NCBI RefSeq assembly: GCF_000348985.1
Contig: NC_035924.1
Location: 868,001-932,000, forward strand
Direction: 5' to 3'
Length of the DNA stretch: 64,000 nt
DNA from: Huiozyma naganishii CBS 8797
Lineage: Eukaryota; Ascomycota; Saccharomycetes; Saccharomycetales; Saccharomycetaceae
Below are positions 19,564-28,992 of the stretch, in pieces. The notes under the pieces were generated by a model, which was not told the origin of the DNA, ran no database searches, and saw only the letters and a list, made by a program, of their open reading frames with translations. Both the position numbers and the translations under genes were made by a program. Every line of letters starts with the position of its first letter. Positions within the stretch are counted from its first letter, which is position 1.

Positions 19564-20916
19564 TATATCCTTTGAATATTAAAAAAAATGAGTATGTAAT
19601 ATAATATTAATGTTTCCTCTCTTCTCTCTCAGTCCCCGCTTTTCTGATATATGATATGTGTCTTGTCAAATATGTTGGTAGATTCAACCATCGACAGATA
19701 CATATATACCAACCGTATACTTCCTAATCGCTGTCTTCCCCCTCCCCCGCACCTCTCTGCCCAACATACTTTTATATAAAATCCCAAGCTCCCAAAGTAC
19801 CATTGACTGCCTTTGCAGCAGACACACACAGAGAGAACAAAGAGCTTACAACGTCTTTTCTTTCTCGGGTTATTGTTCCAGCGTGGCAGGAAAACAACGG
19901 AACCCTCAGACAGAGACAGAGACGGAGAACAAAAAACAAAAGCAAAAAAGGCTGGGGCGGGTCCGCCTGCCCCCTCTCCTCCGCATCTCAGAAAACCCTG
20001 CAGGACCGCGGAGATTAGCACTGTCGGAGAGGGACGGCAGTTTTCTTCTGCGCCCTTTCTCCCGCTGCCTCCTTGCCTTTGGACAATCGCCAAATGGGGA
20101 AACATTTGAAGCAAGGCTCCCCCGGAACTCGCTCGTCCGCTGCTGCAGCTGTTTCTGAGCCACCGCCGCGGAAGGGAAAAAGGGCCGCCCCCCTCTGCCC
20201 CCAGAAGGAAACGGACAGGAACCCCGCATGAAAGAAGGGGCGGCCACCCTGTGCGCTCTACTGCTGCCACTGCTGCTGTTTCTGTTCCGTGGAAAAGAGT
20301 CAACCCCGCGGAACGGAACCAGCACATAGGTGTAAACCCGACCGCCCCGGAGTTTAGTACTACATTACTTACACTGAAACCCGGGAACTGCAATACCCCC
20401 CCGCACTGGCACCAACTGTAATAAGCTGTCACTTGAGCAACAGGGCTTCTATTGGACAGTGCAGTCCCCGCTGCTCTGCAAGTGGCGTCATTGAATGTAG
20501 CAAGGTTTATTTTTAAATATACACAGTGCTAAACTCAATTCAAACGGCTGTGCAGAGAGAGGGTGATCGCCATTAGGGAATTCTAATTTGCGTGTCGCCT
20601 ACACATATTGTGGTCTTCAGTTGCTGTTGCGCGTCTTGTTGTGCCTCAGCCAGGTTAGCTCCAAACACGTACACGCCATCGGGTCCATCAAAGAAGATTA
20701 CTTAAGAGCAATATGAATTTGGACGGTTACGGTCCAATACCCAACGCTTGTACCCACTTTTTGGTTAATCTGACTTGTAATATATATATATATCTACGTA
20801 AGTATATTGCCCCCCCCCCGCATACTAATAGAACAGAGTATGTTTAACGGAGGCAACGAACGAAACACAACATCCAAAAACATTATAAAAAAGATACCTA
20901 GAACATGCACTCATTA
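19564..20916. promoter_or_regulatory. Long GC-rich promoter of the PDR pump with PDRE-like sites
   Basis: 1353 bp between the PDR pump and the DIT1 stop. A TATATAAA box is at about 19773-19780, 210 bp upstream of the pump ATG. The central part (about 19960-20330) is strongly GC-rich. It contains a perfect Pdr1/Pdr3 element TCCGTGGA at 20286-20293, a TCCGCGGG match on the minus strand at 20305-20312, and near-matches at 20005-20012 and 20165-20172. A run of ten C lies at 20810-20819 next to an alternating AT tract. RPB7 and MRP20, which sit between these genes in S. cerevisiae, are absent, and I see no remnant of either. Confidence 0.7.
20286..20293 (+). promoter_or_regulatory. Pleiotropic drug response element (PDRE)
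   Basis: The octamer TCCGTGGA matches the Pdr1/Pdr3 consensus TCCGYGGR and sits inside the inverted repeat TTCCGTGGAA. It lies about 720 bp upstream of the PDR pump ATG, with a second match (TCCGCGGG, minus strand, 20305-20312) 12 bp away. Confidence 0.65.
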
Positions 20917-22518
20917 TCATAACCGACGTAGAATATAGTGGCCTCCCCTGCCCTCGTCAATCTTGGTGGGGTTCCACTCACCAGTATACTTGCCGCTTGA
21001 AATCGCCTTCTTGACAACCTCCGTCTTGGTCAAGTACAAACGCCCGCGGGGCTCGCAACCAACGACAGTGTCAATCACCTCCACCACACAGTTGTGCCAG
21101 GGCGTCGGGATGTGCAGCAAGTCGTCGAATTTCGGCTCCATCAGGTCCTGCAGGTCCTTGATTATCCGACACTGATCCTCGGAGATCACTTTAATCCCAA
21201 ATTTGGGGCCACTGTTCGTGTGCGCGTGGATCGAGATACGCAGGTGCCGGGGGAACATAAGCTCCACAAGGTTTGAGTACGCGTCGTTTCTCTTGATCAT
21301 ATTGAACGCAACCTTGGAAACAGTCTTCTTGAACTGCTTCCGCGAACAGTTCTGAAACTTCGGCAGTTGGCTCAGATCCTCCATCATAAACTTGGTAAAC
21401 CCGCGGTACAGGTGGAGACGAGGGTGTCTAGGGATACCAATCTGCTTCCGCAGGGTGCCGTCGTCAGTGTCACACCCCTTCATGAGCATTCGTCTGGATA
21501 GGTCAGACTTCTCGTTGATCTTGGTGTCGTTGTAGTGCAGAACTTCAACGTCCTCGACCCAGCGCTCATCGAAGTTGGGGCTGAACTCTCCCTTGAAGAA
21601 GATATCAATCAGGGAGTAGAAGCCAACGGTACCCACATTCTGGGTACCCGAGTTAGCAAACAGCTCGTGCAGGTTCTCGGTGAACCGGTCCACGACGTCA
21701 TCGTCGACACCAATGCAATCGGAGAAGACGTGACCGTCAGAGACTATCCACACTTTCATTCCGGGTGGATATATCTCCTTGACAAGCTCAGTGAAGCGGT
21801 AAATGTTCCTCAAGGCCAGTTCCTCGCCTTTGTCTGGAACGGCCCCGTGCACTTTGTTCCCATTCGACGACTTGCACGGGAAAGCTGGCAGAACACACTC
21901 CACTTGAACAAATCGATCGGTGAAGTACCTCACTTTCTCGATGAAATAATCGCGCCCACATGCTTCCCATTCATCATGGGCGGTAGTGTTCTTTAAGTTC
22001 GACGCAAAAAAATTAGCAATCATTTCATGATAAGCTATGGGAGAGGGAAGCACAGGGACACTGTCGAGCTCCAATCTACACTGGTCCAGAATATGGCACA
22101 AAAACCAGTCGTGGAATTCGTTCTCGTTCTGGTCAATAATGGAGACAAGACCGCGCACTTGCATCTCCCCAGCTTTAACGTACTCGGAAACTTTTAACAG
22201 GTCCGGTTTCCCAGTAAGCTTCTTGGCGAGCTCTCTGTCATCCATTATGTACTCTTTGACCTGGGCAGTTTGAGGGGAATACCCCGTGGCATTCTCCTTG
22301 TATTTTGCCCTGAACTCGCCCCAGTTAGCTCTGGTATGGCAAGTGGGTTTCTCCTCGATGCAATAGAGTTCACCGTTCTCTGAGTTTCTGGTATATATGG
22401 CCAGGATTTTGGAGAATGTTGATAAATCCTCCTCTAACAGCTCCTGGTCAACACTGTTTTGAGAATCATTTTTTTTTGTTCTCAGGAAAGTTGCCTTGAC
22501 GTTTTCAATAATTGTCAT
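20917..22518 (-). CDS. DIT1: Dityrosine spore-wall biosynthesis enzyme Dit1
   Basis: A 533-residue cytosolic enzyme of the pyoverdine/dityrosine (isocyanide synthase-like) family, close to the roughly 536 residues of S. cerevisiae Dit1. Dit1 makes the formylated L-tyrosine precursor that Dit2 couples into the dityrosine outer spore wall. Family stretches visible are LPAFPCKSSNGNKVHGAVPDKGEELALR, split by me as FPCKSSNG, GAVPDKGEELAL and the active-site-like WIVSDGHVFSDCIGV. The C-terminus ends with EWNPTKIDEGRGGHYILRRL. It is divergent from DIT2 across a 1.1-kb shared promoter, the arrangement known from S. cerevisiae. Expression is expected to be limited to mid-late sporulation. Confidence 0.95.
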   Translation of the reverse strand: MTIIENVKATFLRTKKNDSQNSVDQELLEEDLSTFSKILAIYTRNSENGELYCIEEKPTCHTRANWGEFRAKYKENATGYSPQTAQVKEYIMDDRELAKKLTGKPDLLKVSEYVKAGEMQVRGLVSIIDQNENEFHDWFLCHILDQCRLELDSVPVLPSPIAYHEMIANFFASNLKNTTAHDEWEACGRDYFIEKVRYFTDRFVQVECVLPAFPCKSSNGNKVHGAVPDKGEELALRNIYRFTELVKEIYPPGMKVWIVSDGHVFSDCIGVDDDVVDRFTENLHELFANSGTQNVGTVGFYSLIDIFFKGEFSPNFDERWVEDVEVLHYNDTKINEKSDLSRRMLMKGCDTDDGTLRKQIGIPRHPRLHLYRGFTKFMMEDLSQLPKFQNCSRKQFKKTVSKVAFNMIKRNDAYSNLVELMFPRHLRISIHAHTNSGPKFGIKVISEDQCRIIKDLQDLMEPKFDDLLHIPTPWHNCVVEVIDTVVGCEPRGRLYLTKTEVVKKAISSGKYTGEWNPTKIDEGRGGHYILRRL

Positions 22519-23599
22519 GTTTGTTCGTCACAAATTGAGTAGTTGGATATCCGAAAAATAAGTATTTCAAATGTTATAGGTTGCAGCCAAGTCAAGTCAA
22601 TTGGAAAGAGTCAACATCGAACCTTCCTCTTTTATAATCCAAGAATACCTGTGTTTTGGTGAGCTGTAAATGGTCACTTAAGCGGCCGCGAAGGGTCAAC
22701 CATGAGGTGCAAACAACAGCTATATTCGTTCTTCGAGTCCAAAAAACAATAAGAAAACAACGCTAAGGAACGAGACAAAGCATGATATCATCGCACCTTT
22801 CAAGGATGCAACAACCAAACAAGGATGTTTGGTGGGCAACACACCGATGGAAAGACATAACAGTGTAGAAATGTGGTTGTTTTCCACCTTTTTGTCGGCG
22901 GCAAGGGTCCCTTAAGGTGTCTTTTAAAAATAGAAAAGTACCTTGAGCGCTGCAGCTTTGACCTGAAAGGATACCATCGGTACAAACACATGCCCTACCT
23001 GGCCATGACGGATCGGACTTGCCGTATAAACTCAGCTGCAACAGAAGACACTAAAACAATAATGCCAACTGTGCCAAGAAAACACAACAAAACAACAGAG
23101 AAAAAAATACTTCGTCCCCTTAAAGAAAGCAACCACCCCTGCGATATGCAACGCACACATGGGTAGTTAGTAGGATACCATTCATTCCAGGTTGTTTATA
23201 GGTAGTATTCAAGCGATGGCTAGTGCTGCTGTTGTTCTTTGAAAGAAACAATTCCGATGATCATAGCCGCTCTAAACCAGAAAGGATCGTAGCGTTCGGC
23301 TAAAAATAAACCACACTTCCGTTCAAATAAAATCCAAGTATACTGTTCACCGGATACGGATTCCAGTGGACACATATGAGATGGGAAGGGTCTGTTGCAG
23401 CTTCCCTCACTGCCAAACATACGATAGCCGAAAAATTCCCTTTACCCAAATAGGAAATTTTGGATAAAATTCGGAAATCATTTCTGCTCGAGGTGCCTCC
23501 GTCAGCGAGTATATAGCATGGTAGGCTTCATGGAAATATATTCCTCAATGCTTCCTCGTCCTCGACCTGGTAGAAAATGGGACACTACAACCAAACCAA
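22519..23599. promoter_or_regulatory. Shared DIT1-DIT2 divergent regulatory region
   Basis: 1081 bp between divergent sporulation genes. GTCACAAAT at 22527-22535 matches the Ndt80 middle sporulation element (gNCRCAAAW) but is only 9 bp from the DIT1 ATG, so it may lie in the leader. A TTTATAAT box is at about 22630-22637 on the DIT1 side. On the DIT2 side the sequence GAGTATATAGCATGG near 23509-23522 contains a TATA-like core about 85 bp before the ATG. Several small open frames here look random. Confidence 0.55.
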
Positions 23600-25072
23600 A
23601 TGATGTCACCAATAAGCGCAATAAGCGCAATATTTTTTGTGCTCCTCGCTACCTTATTTTTCAAAATTGCAATTCCACCCTTGAACTTCCCCAGAAACAT
23701 ACCCACGATCCCCTTCTATGTTATTTTTTTACCAGTGTTCTTTAAGATGGACCAGGTGGAACTGTATGAAAAATATTTGAGAGAACCAATGGAAAAATAT
23801 GGTGCTGTAAAAGCGTTTTTCGGATCAAGATGGAACATCCTTGTTTCTAGACCAGAGTTTTTGGCACAGGTTTTCAAAGATGAGAACACATTTGCTAAAA
23901 GCGGGAATCAAAAAAAGATTCCATACAGTGTAATTGCTACGTATACTGGCGACAACGTCATCAGCGCTCACGGTGATATCTGGAAATTATACCGGACAAG
24001 TTTGAACCACAGTTTGCAACGGTTCAACGAGGCCCCCCTATGGAAAAACGCGAAAAAGTTCTGCCAACTGATCTGCAATCAGGTCGATGTGGCATCTGGC
24101 AGTACAAAAGTTGGTCCATTGATTCAAAGGCTGACTTTGGATAACATTTCTGAAGTTACTCTCGGCTTCGATTTCGGAACTTTGAACCAGGAAAAAAGCT
24201 CGCTACACGAACACTTGCTTCTCATTAAGAAGCAAATATTTCATCCGTTATTCCTTACTTTCCCTTTCCTCGACCTTTTCCCCATACCGATGAGAAAAGA
24301 AGCCTTCAAAAATGTCGAAAGCTTTAGAAAAATTCTAGTTGAGCGGGTGAGGCAAAATATGATCGAAAACTACCAATTCGAACAAACTGATTTTGCTGCC
24401 AGTAACCTAATAAGGTCGTACAACGCAGAAAAGATAAACTATACCCAGCTAACAGACAACATTGTGATTTTGTTAGTAGCAGGCCATGAAAACCCCCAGC
24501 TGCTGATCACAACTTGCTTGTATTTGCTTGCCAAGTATAAGTCAACGTGGCAACAAGATATATGGGAAGAATGCAAAAGGATTGTTGATGGTGACTCCAA
24601 GGGCTTGAGTGAGCTGCCTCTATTGAACTCGTTTATCTTTGAGGCTGTCCGGATGTACCCTCCCTTGAACACTATCATTAACAGAAAGACTTCCAGATTG
24701 TGCAAATTAGGCCACGACATAGTTATCCCTAAAGATACTTACGTTGGATATAATAACTTTGGAGCCAATCACTATAGGAAGAGCTGGGGATCAACCGCGG
24801 ACGAATTTCAACCTCAGAGGTGGGGGTCTGACATAGATACCATTTTGAAAACGTGGAGGGAGAAAAAAACCACGGCCGTATTAAGTTCTTTCCACGGTGG
24901 TCGCCGAGCATGTCTGGGAGAAAAATTAGCTCTTGTTGAACTGAGAGTCACTATTTTCGAGGTGTTAAAACAGTTCAAGCTATCACTATCACCCAGTTGG
25001 GAAGAAAAAATGACCCCTGGTGGGCCCTTGTGCCCATTGAATCTAGAGCTAACATGCGAAAGGAGAACTTAA
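23600..25072 (+). CDS. DIT2: Cytochrome P450 Dit2 (CYP56), N-formyltyrosine oxidase
   Basis: A 490-residue P450 (S. cerevisiae about 489) that couples two N-formyltyrosines into bisformyl dityrosine for the spore wall. It has an N-terminal ER anchor (about residues 5-25) and the proline-rich hinge PPLNFPRNIPTIPF. The I-helix is VAGHENPQLL, the ExxR motif is FEAVRMYPP, and the heme-binding loop FHGGRRACLG (about residue 431) carries the axial Cys. IPYSVIATYTGDNVISAHG is very like Dit2. Two tandem ATGs start the frame and the first was chosen. Confidence 0.96.
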   Translation: MMSPISAISAIFFVLLATLFFKIAIPPLNFPRNIPTIPFYVIFLPVFFKMDQVELYEKYLREPMEKYGAVKAFFGSRWNILVSRPEFLAQVFKDENTFAKSGNQKKIPYSVIATYTGDNVISAHGDIWKLYRTSLNHSLQRFNEAPLWKNAKKFCQLICNQVDVASGSTKVGPLIQRLTLDNISEVTLGFDFGTLNQEKSSLHEHLLLIKKQIFHPLFLTFPFLDLFPIPMRKEAFKNVESFRKILVERVRQNMIENYQFEQTDFAASNLIRSYNAEKINYTQLTDNIVILLVAGHENPQLLITTCLYLLAKYKSTWQQDIWEECKRIVDGDSKGLSELPLLNSFIFEAVRMYPPLNTIINRKTSRLCKLGHDIVIPKDTYVGYNNFGANHYRKSWGSTADEFQPQRWGSDIDTILKTWREKKTTAVLSSFHGGRRACLGEKLALVELRVTIFEVLKQFKLSLSPSWEEKMTPGGPLCPLNLELTCERRT

Positions 25073-25192
25073 AGGGACGGATGAATTTGTACTGAAGAAC
25101 TTAGACGAATAGAAATAGTAAAGAAATGTTTAGTTGTTTATTTGTTTTTTGCTTCTTTCATTTTGTATGCAAATATCAAACCATTGTTTTTG

Positions 25193-26242
25193 TTAAGTCA
25201 AGGGTTTAGACTCCTCCACCTCCTCAATTGTAGAAAACCTTTCAGCTTTATCTAAGCAGTGCAAGATTTGTTCCCAAAAAACCTTCAAGTTTATATCAGT
25301 ACCTACTATAGTTCCTTGCTCTCCATCAACGGCGTGCTCCTTCAAAACAAACGTTTTTCCGGCGTCCAGGTCCTCTAAATCTGTGACCACACCAATATCC
25401 AATCTTTTGAACTTGAATCCGATGGCCTCTGCATCATCTGCATTGTAAAATTGTAACAATGGGAACAAAGTCATCGGATCGTGCAATGGGGGGCCGTCCT
25501 GGAACCCTTGTACGTCTTTATAAGTCTTTTTGAAGAACTCAAACAGCTGATAGTACAGCAATCTCAGGTTATTATGATGAGTGCCCCTAACCAGTTTGTT
25601 AATTTGTTCTGTCATGATGGCTTTGTGTGTCAAATTGAGTGGGGTTAATATACATTTATCCTTCACGAGCGGGTCTCTCAGCAGGAAGTCAGCAGCGTGC
25701 GGATCTAGCCATACGTTAAACTCTGCAGAGTTGTTGAAGTTTTTGTTACCGACACCCGAAAACGCACCCCCCATGATACTAATGTATTTGACGGCTCCCT
25801 TCAACGAGGGCCTATCCCTGAATAAAGTTGCCACAGAGGTGAGGGCACCAGTGGATACGAGAGTGACGTCGTTTGGATACTCTCTGATTGCGAGTTCCAT
25901 GGCATCCAGGTAACTCATGTCCGTTCTCGGTCCGACCAGCGGGGTGGGGAGCAGATCCGTCCCATCGAGACCAGACTCGCCGTGAATGTCAGGCGCGTAC
26001 TTGAACCCCTCTCTCAACCACGGTGTTTGGGCCCCATCGTAAATGGGCACCTCCAAGATCTGGCCCATGGCAGTCAGTAACGACCTGGCGTTGTAGCTTG
26101 TGTGTTTAGGGGAAGAGTTACCGTAACACGTGGAGACCCCCAAGAGTTGGAATCTAGGGTGGAAGCATGCCAGCAACAATGCTATGGCATCATCGTGGCC
26201 GGGGTCACAGTCCAACCATATTGGGATCTTCGAGATGGTCAT
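25193..26242 (-). CDS. URH1: Uridine nucleosidase (ribohydrolase) Urh1
   Basis: A 349-residue nucleoside hydrolase (S. cerevisiae about 340) that splits uridine, cytidine and nicotinamide riboside into base and ribose in pyrimidine and NAD salvage. The calcium-binding N-terminal signature DCDPGHDDAIAL is intact, as are the family segments GNSSPKHTSYNARSLL, DIHGESGLDG and AEFNVWLDPHAA. The C-terminal catalytic aspartate is in PPLHDPMTLFPLL. Both flanking neighbours, DIT2 and HPT1, match the S. cerevisiae order. Confidence 0.96.
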   Translation of the reverse strand: MTISKIPIWLDCDPGHDDAIALLLACFHPRFQLLGVSTCYGNSSPKHTSYNARSLLTAMGQILEVPIYDGAQTPWLREGFKYAPDIHGESGLDGTDLLPTPLVGPRTDMSYLDAMELAIREYPNDVTLVSTGALTSVATLFRDRPSLKGAVKYISIMGGAFSGVGNKNFNNSAEFNVWLDPHAADFLLRDPLVKDKCILTPLNLTHKAIMTEQINKLVRGTHHNNLRLLYYQLFEFFKKTYKDVQGFQDGPPLHDPMTLFPLLQFYNADDAEAIGFKFKRLDIGVVTDLEDLDAGKTFVLKEHAVDGEQGTIVGTDINLKVFWEQILHCLDKAERFSTIEEVEESKPLT

Positions 26243-26542
26243 TATTCTCAGGATATTGTTGATAGTTTCCAGACAGTGGCGCGATTACGTGAATAGAGTT
26301 ACATATGGATACGTAATCAGATTTTTTTAGTAGTCTTTTTTCCATGAATGGGTAACACAAAACAGCCAGACATCGAAAGTAGTATACACACTATCTTGTG
26401 TTATACGTTAATATACATCCTCATATTGAGGGGGGCGCTGTTGGCGATGCATTGGGAGTTAGGAATAAACGACGGCCACATTGTCAAACAACACAACACT
26501 ATATATGTGCGTTTTGTAAATGTAGCCGGCCTTCAATCAACT

Positions 26543-27187
26543 TCAAGGCATGAATATATCGTTGCCCTGTTCTATGGCCATCTTTGTGTGGTAGACGATA
26601 TCCTTGGATTCCCATGGGTAAGCGTACCATTTGTCAGGGACCTGTTTAGCGGCGAAGTATCTGTTTTCGTCGTTTACAATCTCTGCAGGCAAGTCAGCCT
26701 TCTTTGGCTTCAACTTGTCGTGCAGAACGAATATCGAGAACTTGGTTCTCATCTCCGGCTGTTTCTCGAGGTCGACCCCCTTGGCTGCGGCCTGCTCTTC
26801 AGCATCCTTCTCCAATTCGTGTAGTGCGTAGTGCAAAGTGGTACGTGTATCGTCGACCTCGTCAACGATCAACACGTTCTTACCGACAAGATCCAACTCA
26901 CACTGCTTGTAGTCGATCCATTGGGTTCTTTGGATCTTGACACCGACCTCCTCTTGATCGTCGCCCTCGGTGTGCAAATCCTCGTACAGGGATAGAATGA
27001 TGGCGAAGATCCTGATGGTGGGCACACCTGGCTCCTTCAAGAAAGTTCTCAAGATTCTAGCCGGTATGAAGCCACCACCACCAATGGCGATGATCAAATC
27101 CGGCTTGAAGTTCTTGATCCGTTCCGCAGAGATCTGGCACAGCTGGTGCACGTTGTTGTAGGAGATGTACTGCTTGTCTTCAGACAT
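26543..27187 (-). CDS. HPT1: Hypoxanthine-guanine phosphoribosyltransferase
   Basis: A 214-residue enzyme that converts hypoxanthine and guanine to IMP and GMP with PRPP (purine salvage). The PRPP loop VLIVDEVDDTRTTLHYAL, the N-terminal AIGGGGFIPARILRTFL and the C-terminal WYAYPWESKDIVYHTKMA are almost identical to S. cerevisiae Hpt1. The start is the ATG at 27187 (MSEDKQYISYNNVHQLC), which matches the known N-terminus; the frame stays open to 27247. The C-terminus is about seven residues shorter than in S. cerevisiae (ends DIFMP). Confidence 0.97.
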   Translation of the reverse strand: MSEDKQYISYNNVHQLCQISAERIKNFKPDLIIAIGGGGFIPARILRTFLKEPGVPTIRIFAIILSLYEDLHTEGDDQEEVGVKIQRTQWIDYKQCELDLVGKNVLIVDEVDDTRTTLHYALHELEKDAEEQAAAKGVDLEKQPEMRTKFSIFVLHDKLKPKKADLPAEIVNDENRYFAAKQVPDKWYAYPWESKDIVYHTKMAIEQGNDIFMP

Positions 27188-28158
27188 TGTGTTTGGGATG
27201 TTGAGTGTACGGATGCGAATAAATATATATACAGTTACCAGTAACAAGTCTCCAAGAACTGGACCTGGCTAAAAAAGAAAGAATTCATCCCGGGGGACAC
27301 AAGTAATCGACTAAACTCGCGGGAAAGAAAACAGACATGAGGAAAGGCATCTCATCGCAACTCTTTTAATTTAAATGTGAAAAAAACTTTACCAGAAGAA
27401 GAAGAAGTAAAACCGGAAAAGAGAATAGAGAAGAGTGAAATTTTTTTTCCCTTCTCTCTCTCTCTCTCTCTTCAGAGCTTCTACGGATGTAATCTCTGAC
27501 CACGAGAGAACCCCAGACGCTTACGAGCGCGTAAAGCTATCTGGTCAAACAATGAACGGCTTCTCTGCGCCCACATACAGGGCATCGCTTCCAAAGAGTG
27601 ACCGCAATATATAATTCTTGTATATTGCAACAGGAGAAGTCAGAGAATACAAGAAAAAATTGCGACACAAAAGAAGAAAAAAACCGTTTCCCAAAAGAAC
27701 AGTGTACAACGGCGCGTTGCTTCGCGGTGCACTTACCCTTCTTCGATCTTGTGCTTGGGTCTTGTAGAAACCATTCTGTTCAATCGCTTTGTGGACTAGT
27801 ATGTCCCTTCATTTTGATAAAGATGGCTAAACCTTGCTACCCAGGGACGAACTACTATCTCGCTGCTCCAAACAGTAATGACAACTGACAGCTAAACACA
27901 GAAAAAATGGGTACACCACATACAAAAACGGGCAAAAAGTAGCGAATTACTCGTGCAAAGTATAAAAAGAAAGTGCGTCGTTGTTCGATGCGTTTTTTCC
28001 CGTCTCTTTGTTTACTATACGTTTGTGCTATTTTATTTTTCACCCTATTTTGTAACTGGCATTGTACTGGATGAGCAATTAGCAACACGCTATTCTGGTT
28101 GAAAGTATATTGCGTCGATATTCGTCAGTGTGTCCAGCTTGTAACAGTTTTAAAGGAG
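27188..28158. other. Long divergent HPT1-NCB2 intergenic region
   Basis: 971 bp with no recognised gene. A (TC)n tract lies at about 27449-27472 beside a T8 run. In S. cerevisiae the essential gene UTP5 lies between these two genes on the YDR map; it is not here and I see no remnant. Small open frames in the region lack any recognisable family signature. Confidence 0.5.
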
Positions 28159-28644
28159 ATGCCACCTATGGAGAAAGACGATATATCGTTGCCAAAGGCG
28201 ACAGTGCAGAAACTGATCTCGGAAATAATAGACGATGACCTCTCCTTCAACAAAGACGCACGAGAGATTATTATAAAAGCCGGGATAGAGTTTCTGATGA
28301 TTCTGTCGTCGATGTCCTCGGAGATGGCGGAAAATGACGCGAAAAAGACTATAGCCCCAGAGCACGTGCTCACTGCGCTGAAAGAACTAGAATTCGATTC
28401 CTTCATACCGTTCTTGGAACAGGCACTGACAGAGTTCAAGGGCACGCAGAAGTTTAGGGAGAGGAGGGACTCCAAATTTAAAAACTCAGGGCTCACGGAG
28501 GAACAGCTACTACGACAACAGGAGGAGTTGTTCAAGAAATCAAGATCGAGATTGCATCAGAACGCTCCATTGCCCACGTCGGGTGAAGCATCCATAGACG
28601 AGACTGAAAGCACCGAACACGCTAAACAAGAACCTTTAGAGTGA
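28159..28644 (+). CDS. NCB2: Negative cofactor 2 beta subunit (histone fold), no intron seen
   Basis: A 161-residue NC2-beta/Dr1 protein (S. cerevisiae about 146). With Bur6 it binds TBP on promoters and represses or redistributes Pol II initiation. The histone fold covers about residues 10-100: ISLPKATVQKLISEIIDDD, then AREIIIKAGIEFLMILSSMSSEM, then AKKTIAPEHVLTALKELEFD. The conserved DSKFKNSGLTEEQLLRQQEELF follows as DSKFKNSGLTEEQL and RQQEELFKKSRSRLH. The first ATG is 28159; a second in-frame ATG is 28168. The S. cerevisiae gene is, from memory, split by an intron just after SLPK; here the frame is continuous across that point. Confidence 0.95.
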   Translation: MPPMEKDDISLPKATVQKLISEIIDDDLSFNKDAREIIIKAGIEFLMILSSMSSEMAENDAKKTIAPEHVLTALKELEFDSFIPFLEQALTEFKGTQKFRERRDSKFKNSGLTEEQLLRQQEELFKKSRSRLHQNAPLPTSGEASIDETESTEHAKQEPLE

Positions 28645-28992
28645 AGTGTGTAACGTCTAACATATATCTATTTTGCTCACGCAACTTTCCCCCTCCCCCA
28701 ATTAGCATTTTTTCTTTCTTTCTACGTTGCATTCATTGAGTAGGAACAAACACACAAACAGACTCTATCAAGCCCATTTTGCAACAAAACAGATTCTCAG
28801 TCTTGTCAGGAACGATATCATCTTCAGGTTTTCAAAATTTTGTGTATATGTACATATATATATATGCTTACAGACACAGTATTCAAAACAAAACGTCAAA
28901 CGTGCGGCACACAACACCAAACACTAATCAAAAAATGGGTTCTTCTCCATTATCCCCCCTTCCCCCTTTAGTATCCTTCACTTTCCTCAAGA
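28645..28992. other. Convergent NCB2/SXM1 3' region
   Basis: 348 bp between two convergent genes. It contains A-rich stretches and an alternating AT tract (TACATATATATATATGC near 28850-28866), both plausible polyadenylation signals for either gene. No gene seen. Confidence 0.5.

Noticed and set aside
19629..20432. 267-codon open frame on the minus strand upstream of the PDR pump
   Set aside because: It lies in the GC-rich promoter where stops are rare, is rich in Cys/Gly/Arg low-complexity sequence, matches no family I know and overlaps the PDRE cluster.
22763..23166. Small open frames on both strands in the DIT1-DIT2 promoter
   Set aside because: Under 100 codons, overlapping each other, no family signature.
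26348..26824. 158-codon open frame opposite the HPT1 3' end
   Set aside because: Antisense shadow of the well-supported HPT1 coding sequence.
27598..27888. 96-codon open frame between HPT1 and NCB2
   Set aside because: No similarity recognised and composition like non-coding DNA.
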